NCBI RefSeq assembly: GCF_900110655.1
Contig: NZ_FOEQ01000016.1
Span: 24,431 to 88,430, forward strand
DNA from: Pseudomonas soli
GTDB lineage: Bacteria; Pseudomonadota; Gammaproteobacteria; Pseudomonadales; Pseudomonadaceae
Length of the DNA: 64,000 bases
Direction: 5' to 3'
The position numbers were made by a program, and so were the translations under genes. Of the stretch, positions 42,061 through 49,659 are shown piece by piece. The notes under the pieces were generated by a model. That model had not been told where the DNA came from and did no database searches. It saw only the letters and a list, made by a program, of their open reading frames with translations. How positions within the stretch are numbered: the stretch's first letter is position 1; the number at the start of each line of letters is the position of its first letter.

Positions 42061-44808
42061 TCAGGGCCTTGCCCATGAATGATTGCCACCCACGCGCATC
42101 AGGCGGTTGAACGGCAGCCACTGGCGTAATGCAGCCCGATAGGCCTCTGGATTCACATACTGGAAGGTATTGATGCGGGGCATCTGGAACAGATTGGTGA
42201 TATGGCGCAGGGTCCTCAGCACCGGCAGGTGCTGGTCTACGACGTCGGTGAGCAGCCCCGGGCCGGTCAAGCGGTTGAGGCTGGCGGCATAACGATAGAA
42301 GCCGGCTGGGTCGTCCCGCAGACTGGGGCAGCTGCCATAGAACTCTGGTTCAACCAGATAGCGGCTGCGCATCTCCTCGCTGATTGCCAGCAGTGTCGGG
42401 TTGCCGGCGTGGCTGCCGATCAGGCTGGTGTTGAACTGGCAGTTCATCCCGAGCTTTTCGTTGGACATCGGAGGGAACAGCAGCAGCCCGTCGTCGGTGG
42501 TGCTCAGGTCCACCTGCTCGATGGCTTCAGCAGGGCTGCCCACCGGCCGGCCATTCACCTTGTAGGGATATTCGCCCACCGCCAGCAGGTGGTCGTCAAC
42601 GTCCATGTAGATACCGCCTTGGCTGTGGAGCATGCAATAGCGCAGCACATCAGAGGCGGAGGCGAAATTGCCGCCATCGAGGGCTGCCTGATACTGGGGA
42701 TGGTATGGGCCTTCACGAAAGTGGCGGAACCAGTCCTGTTCCTCCAGTGGCACTATCTGCACGCCAGGTGCTTTCTTTGCAAGCAGGTGCAGATTTTCAT
42801 CAAAGGCGCTGGTGCTGGCCTTCGACAGGTATAGCCGCAGGGTGTAGGCACTGCCGTGCAGGCGTTCTGCATTGCTGCGCAGATTGCTCAGTAATGGCGG
42901 GTCGATTGCTTTGTCCCCCACCCATAGGCTCAGGAATTGTCGTGGAACGGGCCGTGCCCCGGCTGGAAACGGACCAGGCATCTGTACCGGCAAATGCAGC
43001 TCCACGCCAAGGGCGCGCAGCGTGCGCATGCGCATGGCATCGGTGACCTCTCGGCCGGCCAGGCTCACCGGTTGCAGGTCGCGGGTGCCGAGCCGGGGAA
43101 GGTAGTACTGGGGATCGACCGCATTAATATCGCCCTCGAGGATGAAGCTGTCGTTCTCCAGGTCGTAAACCACTTCGGTGTTGTAGCCGCCCACGCAGGC
43201 TGCCAACAGATCGGGTGTTCCATCAAATCGTGGTCTTCGATCAATGGCTTGGTAGGTAGCCGTATCGGCGCCCTCCAGCGCTGGGATGGGGTCGGGAATG
43301 TGGAAGTAGGGCGCGACCTCGCTCACGGGTAAGCGCGGCGGTGAGACGGGGCTTAGTGGATAGCCCAGTCGACCATTGATCGCCTGCGGCGCAATGAAAC
43401 CCTCGTTCTTGAAGCGGTAGAGCGCTGCATCGCGCGTCAGGGTGGCGTGCGCCAACGGCAGGGCGTTTAGCACGCCAAAGGTAGCCATGCCTACGCCTTC
43501 GGCGCGCTCCTGCTGGCCATGACCATTGATCACCTGATCCAGACCCAGACCAAGTTGAGCGATGCCGCCCAAGGCAAGGATCGGCGCCAGTTCCGGTACA
43601 ACGATGGCAAGCGGGGCAAGCAGGTTGACCGCCGCGTTCAAGTAGGCGCGCCAGCGAGCTTTGGTGATTTCGCCATTGCTGGTGATGCGATAGTCGGCGT
43701 CCTCATAGCTGCGTTTGCGTTGTTGGTGGGTCAGCGCCCAGAAAAGCTCCTCCTCGATCAGCGGGCTGTACTTGTCCGGCTTGTAGTTGACGTAGGTGCT
43801 TGGTTGCCAGACGCCTTCAGCGGTGAACCCGGGGCGGTTGCTAGACAGGTGGTTGAGTGTGGGGAAGGCGGCGAGCCCGTCCAGTGCGGTAGCCAAGCCG
43901 CTGAAGTCGAGGCCGTCGGGTTGGTCGGCGAGAGCAAAGTGATGTAGCAGGGCAGCGCGGGTGTCCGTGTTGCGGCACTGACTGGCGACCCAGTCCTGCA
44001 GCGCCGAGGGGGTGGCGAAGGTATGCAGTGGCGCGGAGTTGCCAGGGATATAGAGCAGGGTCAGGCCGCTTTCAGGGTCGCTGATCTGCAGCAGGTCGGT
44101 GGCGACATAGCCATAGATGTTCACGAAGCGTCGGAGCAGCGGCTGTGGGGCCTGCTCCAACCCCGCAGCGCGCCAGGCGAGCCGGCGCGCCTGGTCGTCG
44201 AGGCTGCCTTCGGCGAGCTGGCGGTTGCAGGCGGTAATGAAGGCGATTTTCGCCGCCAGCCGATGACTGGTTGCGTGGCTACGCCAGTACGTGTCCAGCA
44301 TGGCCTTGTAGGCGCTGTGAAAGTCGAGGTCGCAGATAAACTGCTGGAGGTCTTCTGCAGCCAGTCTCACATGGGTCCGGGCGCTGTATTCGCTGGGGGT
44401 GGTCTGGCGGAACAAGCCATTGTAGATGGCATAGCCGCTACTGTTGGATAGTGGACCAGGGGGATCCAGTCGGTCGACCAGGGTGATGCTTTGGCTGTCG
44501 GGAAAGTGCCCGGCCCAGGGGCTGTTCAAGGCTGCGCCAATGAGGTTGTTGCTGGACTCGCCCTGCCAGTTGGCCATGACGGCCTGAGTGAGCGTCATTT
44601 TCTGTGCCACGACGCCAACCTCGCCCACGCCGTGGCGCCATTGATGGTGCAGTACGACCACATCGGTGCGGTCGGGGTCCAGAGACTGACCGCGGCGAGC
44701 GGCCCAGTCGCGAATCGCCGTGGCCGCGGCATGATCGGGGCGTGGGAAGTCCTTGAGGTGGTCGCGGACATAGCGCACACCGGCATTGTTGACGAAACGG
44801 GGCTTCAT
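42061..44808 (-). CDS. Large toxin-like protein with TcdA/TcdB-type glycosyltransferase domain
   Basis: This 915-residue protein looks like a two-part toxin. The N-terminal ~500 residues have no motif I can firmly name, but resemble the N-terminal region of large Pseudomonas dermonecrotic-toxin-like proteins (for example MTLTQAVMANW) and include a hydrophobic stretch (LAPLAIVVPELAPILALGGI). The C-terminal part is a DXD glycosyltransferase: VPRQFLSLWVGDKAI, then SDVLRYCMLHSQGGIYMDVD with the DXD at Asp736-Asp738, close to the SDILR/GG-YLDVD pattern of clostridial glucosylating toxins. A target and delivery route cannot be read from the sequence. It interrupts a core cluster, suggesting an accessory insertion. 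Confidence 0.75.
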   Translation of the reverse strand: MKPRFVNNAGVRYVRDHLKDFPRPDHAAATAIRDWAARRGQSLDPDRTDVVVLHHQWRHGVGEVGVVAQKMTLTQAVMANWQGESSNNLIGAALNSPWAGHFPDSQSITLVDRLDPPGPLSNSSGYAIYNGLFRQTTPSEYSARTHVRLAAEDLQQFICDLDFHSAYKAMLDTYWRSHATSHRLAAKIAFITACNRQLAEGSLDDQARRLAWRAAGLEQAPQPLLRRFVNIYGYVATDLLQISDPESGLTLLYIPGNSAPLHTFATPSALQDWVASQCRNTDTRAALLHHFALADQPDGLDFSGLATALDGLAAFPTLNHLSSNRPGFTAEGVWQPSTYVNYKPDKYSPLIEEELFWALTHQQRKRSYEDADYRITSNGEITKARWRAYLNAAVNLLAPLAIVVPELAPILALGGIAQLGLGLDQVINGHGQQERAEGVGMATFGVLNALPLAHATLTRDAALYRFKNEGFIAPQAINGRLGYPLSPVSPPRLPVSEVAPYFHIPDPIPALEGADTATYQAIDRRPRFDGTPDLLAACVGGYNTEVVYDLENDSFILEGDINAVDPQYYLPRLGTRDLQPVSLAGREVTDAMRMRTLRALGVELHLPVQMPGPFPAGARPVPRQFLSLWVGDKAIDPPLLSNLRSNAERLHGSAYTLRLYLSKASTSAFDENLHLLAKKAPGVQIVPLEEQDWFRHFREGPYHPQYQAALDGGNFASASDVLRYCMLHSQGGIYMDVDDHLLAVGEYPYKVNGRPVGSPAEAIEQVDLSTTDDGLLLFPPMSNEKLGMNCQFNTSLIGSHAGNPTLLAISEEMRSRYLVEPEFYGSCPSLRDDPAGFYRYAASLNRLTGPGLLTDVVDQHLPVLRTLRHITNLFQMPRINTFQYVNPEAYRAALRQWLPFNRLMRVGGNHSWARP

Positions 44809-44888
44809 GGTGATGACCCTGGAAAGAATGGGTCGTCACGATGAGCGATTCGCCCCGCCCGCGTGCGGCAGTCGGCTACCGCCCGTCG

Positions 44889-45224
44889 TCAGGAATGGTA
44901 GGGCAGGCCGGGCAGTTGGGGGGTGATGTCGCGCTCGGCGGCGGGTGCATCGCTGAAGCCCATGGGCATCTTGCCGCGCAGCTGCCAGGCGAACGCGATG
45001 ATCTCGGCGATGGTCAGGTATAACGCCTCGGGGATCTGTTCCCCCAGCTCCAGGCGCGCCAGTAGGCGCACGAGCTCGGCGTTCTCGTAGATCGGCACGT
45101 CATGTTCGCGGGCCAGGGCGAGGATGGCTTCGGCCAATTCGTCGTCGCCTTTGGCGCTCAGGGTCGGGGCCTGTTGCCCGTCGTAGCTCAGGGCAATGGC
45201 CTGGCGCGGTTGCTTGCTGCTCAT
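44889..45224 (-). CDS. Stand-alone FlhB C-terminal domain protein (FlhB2/FlhX type)
   Basis: A 111-residue soluble protein equivalent to the cytoplasmic FlhB/YscU domain after the cleavage site. It has AIALSYDGQQAPTLSAKGDD, then EHDVPIYENAELVRLLARLE and GEQIPEALYLTIAEIIAFAW, matching EHNVQILESAALARAIYYS and LYLAVAQVLAFVFQ in this window's FlhB. The NPTH site and membrane helices are absent. Such FlhB-C proteins occur in many flagellate bacteria and can partly substitute for the C-terminal fragment of FlhB in Salmonella. It overlaps the upstream FliK-like gene by four bases. Confidence 0.88.
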   Translation of the reverse strand: MSSKQPRQAIALSYDGQQAPTLSAKGDDELAEAILALAREHDVPIYENAELVRLLARLELGEQIPEALYLTIAEIIAFAWQLRGKMPMGFSDAPAAERDITPQLPGLPYHS

Positions 45225-46789
45225 GCGTTCTCGTCCACCCAGCGTTGTTCCAGGCGCGTGCGCGGGCCTTGGGGCGGCGTGCCGGGGTGGCATTCCAGGT
45301 CGCCAACGTCCAGCCCGCGGGCCACCAGGCGTTCGCGCAAGGCGCCCAACTGGCTGTCGATCAGCCGCGCGGTTTGTTCCTGCTGAGCCCACAGCTGGCC
45401 GGACAGTCGACCCTGGGCCAATTGCGCCTGGACCTGCAGCGGGCCAAGTGGGGACAGGTCGAATGCCAGTTCGATGCGCCACAGGGCCTTCAACGGATCA
45501 TCCTGTTCACGTTCACGATCGGCTTGTTGCTCCGGGGTTTCTTCGCGTTGCAGCTTCACTTGCAGGGGAATGAACTCTTGGCCATGGCGCACCGGGACCT
45601 CGGTCTGCCAGGTGGTCTGCTGGTTACCGTTGTCGAGTGTGCCGCTCTGCTGCAGGCTGGACAGCGAATGGCTCTGCAGCCGCGAGATCGCCGCGGCGGC
45701 CAGGCGCAGCAGTTGCTGCAGGTCGCCTTCGCTTTCCAGCTTCTGCAGCAGCCGCGAGGGCAGGGGAAAAGCGCTTGGCAGCGGTCGTGGGCTGACCTGG
45801 CCGAGCATGCCCAGGGCGCTGCGCGCCAGCCCTGGCAGGGCCTGGGCGAGGGTGCCGGTGGCCAGCGCGGTAGCCAGCGGTGGATGGCCGGGCATGCTGG
45901 GCAGCGCCTGGGCCACCAGCTTGACCAGTTGTGCCTTGAGGTCGGGCGCGATGCCGCTGGCGAGTCCGCCCAGCAGCTTGGATTCGAAGAACGTGCCGCT
46001 GTTGTTCAGTGCCTGGGCCAGGTTTTTCGCATCGCCGAGTTGCCGCGCTTCCGGCAGGCTGGCGAGCAGGCGCTCGGCACTGGCGCGCAGCTCCGGGGCT
46101 GCATCGGGGCTGCTGGTGATCTGCTGCAGGCTGTTGAGCACACCCGGCAAGGAGGCCTGGAGGCTTTGCTGGGTCGACAGGTGCTGGGTAACGGCCAATT
46201 GGTCCTGGCGGCCGCTCAGGGGCACAAAGCGCAGCGCCTGCTCGCCCTGCACCAGCGCGCTGAGCAGGCTGCCCACGGGAAGCCTGCGCGGGCTGTCGAT
46301 GGCCAGGGTGGCACCCGCCTGGCTGCTGTTGAGCAGGCTCACCAGCGAGCGGAAGGTGACGGCTGAGCCAGGGCTTTGCGGCAGTACCTGGCTGGTCAGC
46401 ACCTTGGCCTGCAGCAAGGTGCCGACCGGGAGCTGCCGGGTATCCAGTTGAGTCAAGGTAGCGATGTTGCCGGCACTGGCCTGCTGCACCATCACCGCCA
46501 GGCGGCTGCTCTCGGGCTGGGTGACGGTGATCAAACTGCCGGGGGGCAGCGGCTGGCTGGCGGTGGTCAATACCTGGATCTGGTTGCCATTGGCCTGGGT
46601 GAGCCGCAGCAGCATCTGGAACTCCTGGCCGATCTGGCGCAGGGTGACGACCTCGGCTTCGGCGACTTCTCCAGGCGGCAGCAGACCGGGCTGGGCCTGC
46701 AGCAGGCGCAGCAGTTCGCCGGACATCGCGGCCCTGGTCGCTTGGGCGCTTACCGCGGTTTGTGTGCTGAGACTATTGATTTCAGTCAT
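45221..46789 (-). CDS. FliK-like protein (hook-length control C-terminal domain)
   Basis: A 522-residue protein with an Ala/Leu/Gln-rich N-terminal and middle region and a C-terminal domain of the Flg_hook type: VRHGQEFIPLQVKLQREETP, then WRIELAFDLSPLGPLQVQAQ and LIDSQLGALRERLVARGLDV. It is separate from the true fliK at 19.9-21.3 kb. Its stop overlaps the FlhB C-domain gene, reproducing the FliK-FlhB functional pair. The start at 46789 is chosen over one further upstream because the palindrome TTGTATACAA would otherwise lie in the coding region; the ribosome site is weak. Confidence 0.82.
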   Translation of the reverse strand: MTEINSLSTQTAVSAQATRAAMSGELLRLLQAQPGLLPPGEVAEAEVVTLRQIGQEFQMLLRLTQANGNQIQVLTTASQPLPPGSLITVTQPESSRLAVMVQQASAGNIATLTQLDTRQLPVGTLLQAKVLTSQVLPQSPGSAVTFRSLVSLLNSSQAGATLAIDSPRRLPVGSLLSALVQGEQALRFVPLSGRQDQLAVTQHLSTQQSLQASLPGVLNSLQQITSSPDAAPELRASAERLLASLPEARQLGDAKNLAQALNNSGTFFESKLLGGLASGIAPDLKAQLVKLVAQALPSMPGHPPLATALATGTLAQALPGLARSALGMLGQVSPRPLPSAFPLPSRLLQKLESEGDLQQLLRLAAAAISRLQSHSLSSLQQSGTLDNGNQQTTWQTEVPVRHGQEFIPLQVKLQREETPEQQADREREQDDPLKALWRIELAFDLSPLGPLQVQAQLAQGRLSGQLWAQQEQTARLIDSQLGALRERLVARGLDVGDLECHPGTPPQGPRTRLEQRWVDENA

Positions 46790-46791
46790 GA

Positions 46792-46801
46792 TTGTATACA
46801 A
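46792..46801. promoter_or_regulatory. Palindrome TTGTATACAA, possible GntR-type operator
   Basis: A perfect 10-bp palindrome, two bases upstream of the FliK-like start, in the divergent region shared with ccmA. TTGTATACAA is a half-site arrangement used by several GntR-family regulators. Binding here would affect initiation of the FliK-like gene. Confidence 0.35.
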
Positions 46802-46922
46802 CCTGTCGAACCAGCCCTCTTGGCAGCGCCGTGGCGCGTGCAATAATGCCGCTCGCTCGCCATTGCCAGTATAACGGCAGGGGTTGGAGCGACTTGAGAC
46901 ACAGACTGCATAAGGCGATACC

Positions 46923-47555
46923 GTGACCCTTCACCTCCAAGCTGCGGGCGTGGCCTGCGAGCGCGACTGGCGGCTGCTGTTCGAGCACCTGCACTTCGAG
47001 CTGCACCCCGGCGACATGCTGCAGATCGCCGGCCCCAACGGTAGCGGCAAGACCAGCTTGCTGCGCCTGCTGGCCGGGCTGATGCAGCCCACCGCCGGGC
47101 AGATCCTGCTGGGGGGGCAGCCGTTGGCCGAACAACGCCATGCCCTGGCCAGCATCCTGCTGTGGATCGGCCATGCCGCCGGGATCAAGGACCTGCTCAC
47201 CGCCGAAGAGAACCTTGCCTGGCTCTGCGCATTGCACCGCCCGGCCAACCGCGAGGCGATCTGGAAGGCGCTGGAGGCTGTCGGCCTGCGCGGTTTCGAG
47301 GACGTGCCCTGCCATACCCTGTCCGCTGGCCAGCAGCGCCGCGTGGCCCTGGCCCGGCTGTACCTGGACAGCCCGCCGCTGTGGATCCTCGACGAACCTT
47401 TCACCGCTCTTGACAAGCAGGGCGTGGCCCAACTGGAAGCGCACCTGGCGGCGCACTGCGAGCAGGGTGGTACCGTGGTGCTGACCACCCACCATACGCT
47501 CGAGCGCAAGCCATCCGGCTATCGCGAGCTGAACCTGGGGCAATGGGCGGCATGA
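46923..47555 (+). CDS. ccmA: Cytochrome c maturation ATPase CcmA
   Basis: CcmA (210 residues) is the ATPase of the CcmABCD complex that releases haem-loaded CcmE. Walker A is GPNGSGKTSLLRLLAGL, the signature is LSAGQQRRVALARLYL and Walker B is LWILDEPFTALD. The start is GTG at 46923. It overlaps ccmB by four bases and opens the ccm operon. Confidence 0.96.
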   Translation: MTLHLQAAGVACERDWRLLFEHLHFELHPGDMLQIAGPNGSGKTSLLRLLAGLMQPTAGQILLGGQPLAEQRHALASILLWIGHAAGIKDLLTAEENLAWLCALHRPANREAIWKALEAVGLRGFEDVPCHTLSAGQQRRVALARLYLDSPPLWILDEPFTALDKQGVAQLEAHLAAHCEQGGTVVLTTHHTLERKPSGYRELNLGQWAA

Positions 47556-48220
47556 GCGTATTCCTTCTGCTGTTGCGCCGCGAGGCGCGGCTGTTGTTCC
47601 GCCGCCCGGCGGAGCTGGCCAACCCGCTGGTGTTCTTCGCCATTGTCGTTGCCCTGTTCCCGCTGGCGGTAGGGCCAGAGACACAATTGTTGCAAACCTT
47701 GTCGCCAGGACTGGTCTGGGTAGCGGCCTTGCTGGCGGTATTGTTGTCGCTCGACGGGTTGTTTCGCAGTGATTTCGAGGACGGCTCGCTCGAGCAGTGG
47801 GTGCTTTCGCCGCATCCGTTGGCCATGCTGGTACTGGCCAAGGTGCTGGCGCACTGGATCTTTTCCGGGTTGGCGCTGGTATTGTTGGCACCGCTGCTGG
47901 CGCTGATGCTGGGGCTGCCGCCCAGTTGCCTGCCGGTGCTGCTCGCCTCCTTGTTGCTGGGCACCCCGGTCTTGAGCCTGCTGGGCGCGGTTGGGGCGGC
48001 GCTGACGGTCGGTCTCAAGCGCGGCGGCCTGCTGCTGGCATTGTTGATTCTGCCGTTGTATATCCCTGTATTGATCCTGGGCAGTGGTGCGTTGCAGGCG
48101 GCGTTGCAGAATATGCCCGCCACCGGTCATCTGCTCTGGCTCGCCAGCCTGACGGCCCTGGCGGTGACATTGGCACCCTTTGCGATCGCGGCCGGCCTGA
48201 AGATCAGCGTCGGCGAATAA
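47552..48220 (+). CDS. ccmB: Haem exporter membrane protein CcmB
   Basis: CcmB (222 residues) is the six-helix membrane partner of CcmA. The N-terminus LLLLRREARLLFRRPAELAN and FRSDFEDGSLEQWVLSPHPL are family hallmarks. The remaining sequence alternates long hydrophobic helices. Its ATG lies in the ccmA stop. A 46-base gap separates it from ccmC. Confidence 0.95.
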   Translation: MSVFLLLLRREARLLFRRPAELANPLVFFAIVVALFPLAVGPETQLLQTLSPGLVWVAALLAVLLSLDGLFRSDFEDGSLEQWVLSPHPLAMLVLAKVLAHWIFSGLALVLLAPLLALMLGLPPSCLPVLLASLLLGTPVLSLLGAVGAALTVGLKRGGLLLALLILPLYIPVLILGSGALQAALQNMPATGHLLWLASLTALAVTLAPFAIAAGLKISVGE

Positions 48221-48266
48221 CGAGTGCCGGGCATTGCAGCCCGGCCAACACCCTGGATGTACCCTG

Positions 48267-49034
48267 ATGAAAATAAGCTGGACGTGGTTCCACAAGCTGG
48301 GTTCCCCCAAATGGTTCTATGCCATCAGCGGCCGCATGCTGCCGTGGCTGACCGTTTGCGCCATCGTGCTGTTGCTGGTCGGCATCACCTGGGGCCTGGC
48401 CTTCGCCCCCCAGGACTACCAGCAGGGCAACAGCTTCCGCATCATCTATATCCATGTGCCGACCGCCATGCTGGCGCAGTCGTGCTATGTGATGCTCGCC
48501 GTGGCAGGCGTGGTGGGGCTGGTGTGGAAGATGAAACTGGCCGATGTCGCGCTGCAGTGCGCGGCGCCCATTGGTGCCTGGATGACCGCGGTGGCCCTGG
48601 TCACCGGGGCAATCTGGGGCAAGCCCACCTGGGGCAGTTGGTGGGTCTGGGATGCGCGTCTGACGTCCATGCTTATCCTGCTGTTCCTGTACTTCGGCAT
48701 CATTGCCCTGGGTCAGGCCATCAGCAATCGCGACAGCGCTGCCAAGGCCTGCGCAGTGCTGGCGATCGTCGGCGTGATCAACATCCCGATCATCAAATAT
48801 TCGGTGGAGTGGTGGAATACCCTGCACCAGGGCGCCACCTTCACGCTCACCGAAAAGCCGGCAATGCCGGTGGAAATGTGGGCGCCGTTGCTGATCACCG
48901 CGTTGGGCTTCTATTGCTTCTTCGGAGCCGTGCTCTTGCTGCGCATGCGTCTGGAAGTGCTCAAGCGCGAGGCACGGGCCAGTTGGGTCAAGGATGAAGT
49001 GCTGAGCCAGCTTGGCCGGGAGGCGGCACGATGA
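48267..49034 (+). CDS. ccmC: Haem transfer protein CcmC
   Basis: CcmC (255 residues) loads haem onto CcmE. It has six membrane helices, and the tryptophan-rich periplasmic motif is WGKPTWGSWWVWDARLTSML. The start at 48267 removes an 11-residue upstream extension that is not part of the family. It overlaps ccmD by four bases. Confidence 0.95.
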   Translation: MKISWTWFHKLGSPKWFYAISGRMLPWLTVCAIVLLLVGITWGLAFAPQDYQQGNSFRIIYIHVPTAMLAQSCYVMLAVAGVVGLVWKMKLADVALQCAAPIGAWMTAVALVTGAIWGKPTWGSWWVWDARLTSMLILLFLYFGIIALGQAISNRDSAAKACAVLAIVGVINIPIIKYSVEWWNTLHQGATFTLTEKPAMPVEMWAPLLITALGFYCFFGAVLLLRMRLEVLKREARASWVKDEVLSQLGREAAR

Positions 49035-49207
49035 GCTTTGCCTCCTTCACTGATTTTCTGGCCATGGGCCACCATGGCCTGTACGTCTGGTCGGCCTATG
49101 GCATCTGCCTGGCGGTGCTGGCGTTGAATGTCGCCGCGCCCCTGTTGGCCCGCCGTCGTTACCTGCAAGAAGAGGCGCGCCGTCTGCGCCGGGAGAACAA
49201 ACCGTGA
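49031..49207 (+). CDS. ccmD: Small haem exporter subunit CcmD
   Basis: A 58-residue protein: MSFASFTDFLAMGHHGLYVW, a single membrane helix (YGICLAVLALNVAAPLLA), and a basic cytoplasmic tail RRRYLQEEARRLRREN. This is the usual CcmD pattern, needed to release holo-CcmE from CcmABC. The ATG overlaps the ccmC stop, and its stop overlaps the ccmE GTG. Confidence 0.93.
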   Translation: MSFASFTDFLAMGHHGLYVWSAYGICLAVLALNVAAPLLARRRYLQEEARRLRRENKP

Positions 49208-49659
49208 ATCCGCAGCGTAAGAAACGCCTGTTCATCATCCTAGGCTTGCTGGCCGGCGTCGGCGTCGCCGTGGGCTTTGCCCTGAGTGCGCTGCAGCAGA
49301 ACATCAACCTGTTCTACACCCCGACGCAGATCGCCAACGGCGAGGCGCCCCTGGACACCCGCATCCGCGCCGGTGGCATGGTCGAGAAAGGCTCGGTGCA
49401 GCGCTCGGCCGATTCGCTCGACGTGCGCTTCGTGGTCACCGACTACAGCAAGTCGGTACCGATCACCTACCGCGGCATCCTCCCCGACCTGTTCCGCGAA
49501 GGGCAGGGCATTGTCGCCCTCGGCAAGCTCAATGCCGACGGCGTGGTGGTGGCCGATGAGGTATTGGCCAAGCACGATGAGAAATACATGCCGCCGGAAG
49601 TCACCAAGGCACTGAAGGAAAGCGGCCAGGCCGCCAGCGATGCGGGGGCCAAGCCATGA
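49204..49659 (+). CDS. ccmE: Periplasmic haem chaperone CcmE
   Basis: CcmE (151 residues) binds haem covalently and passes it to CcmF/H. An N-terminal anchor (RLFIILGLLAGVGVAVGFAL) precedes the OB-fold domain. The haem-binding motif is H124 with Y128 in AKHDEKYMPPEV. GTG start. A flexible C-terminal tail follows. Confidence 0.96.
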   Translation: MNPQRKKRLFIILGLLAGVGVAVGFALSALQQNINLFYTPTQIANGEAPLDTRIRAGGMVEKGSVQRSADSLDVRFVVTDYSKSVPITYRGILPDLFREGQGIVALGKLNADGVVVADEVLAKHDEKYMPPEVTKALKESGQAASDAGAKP

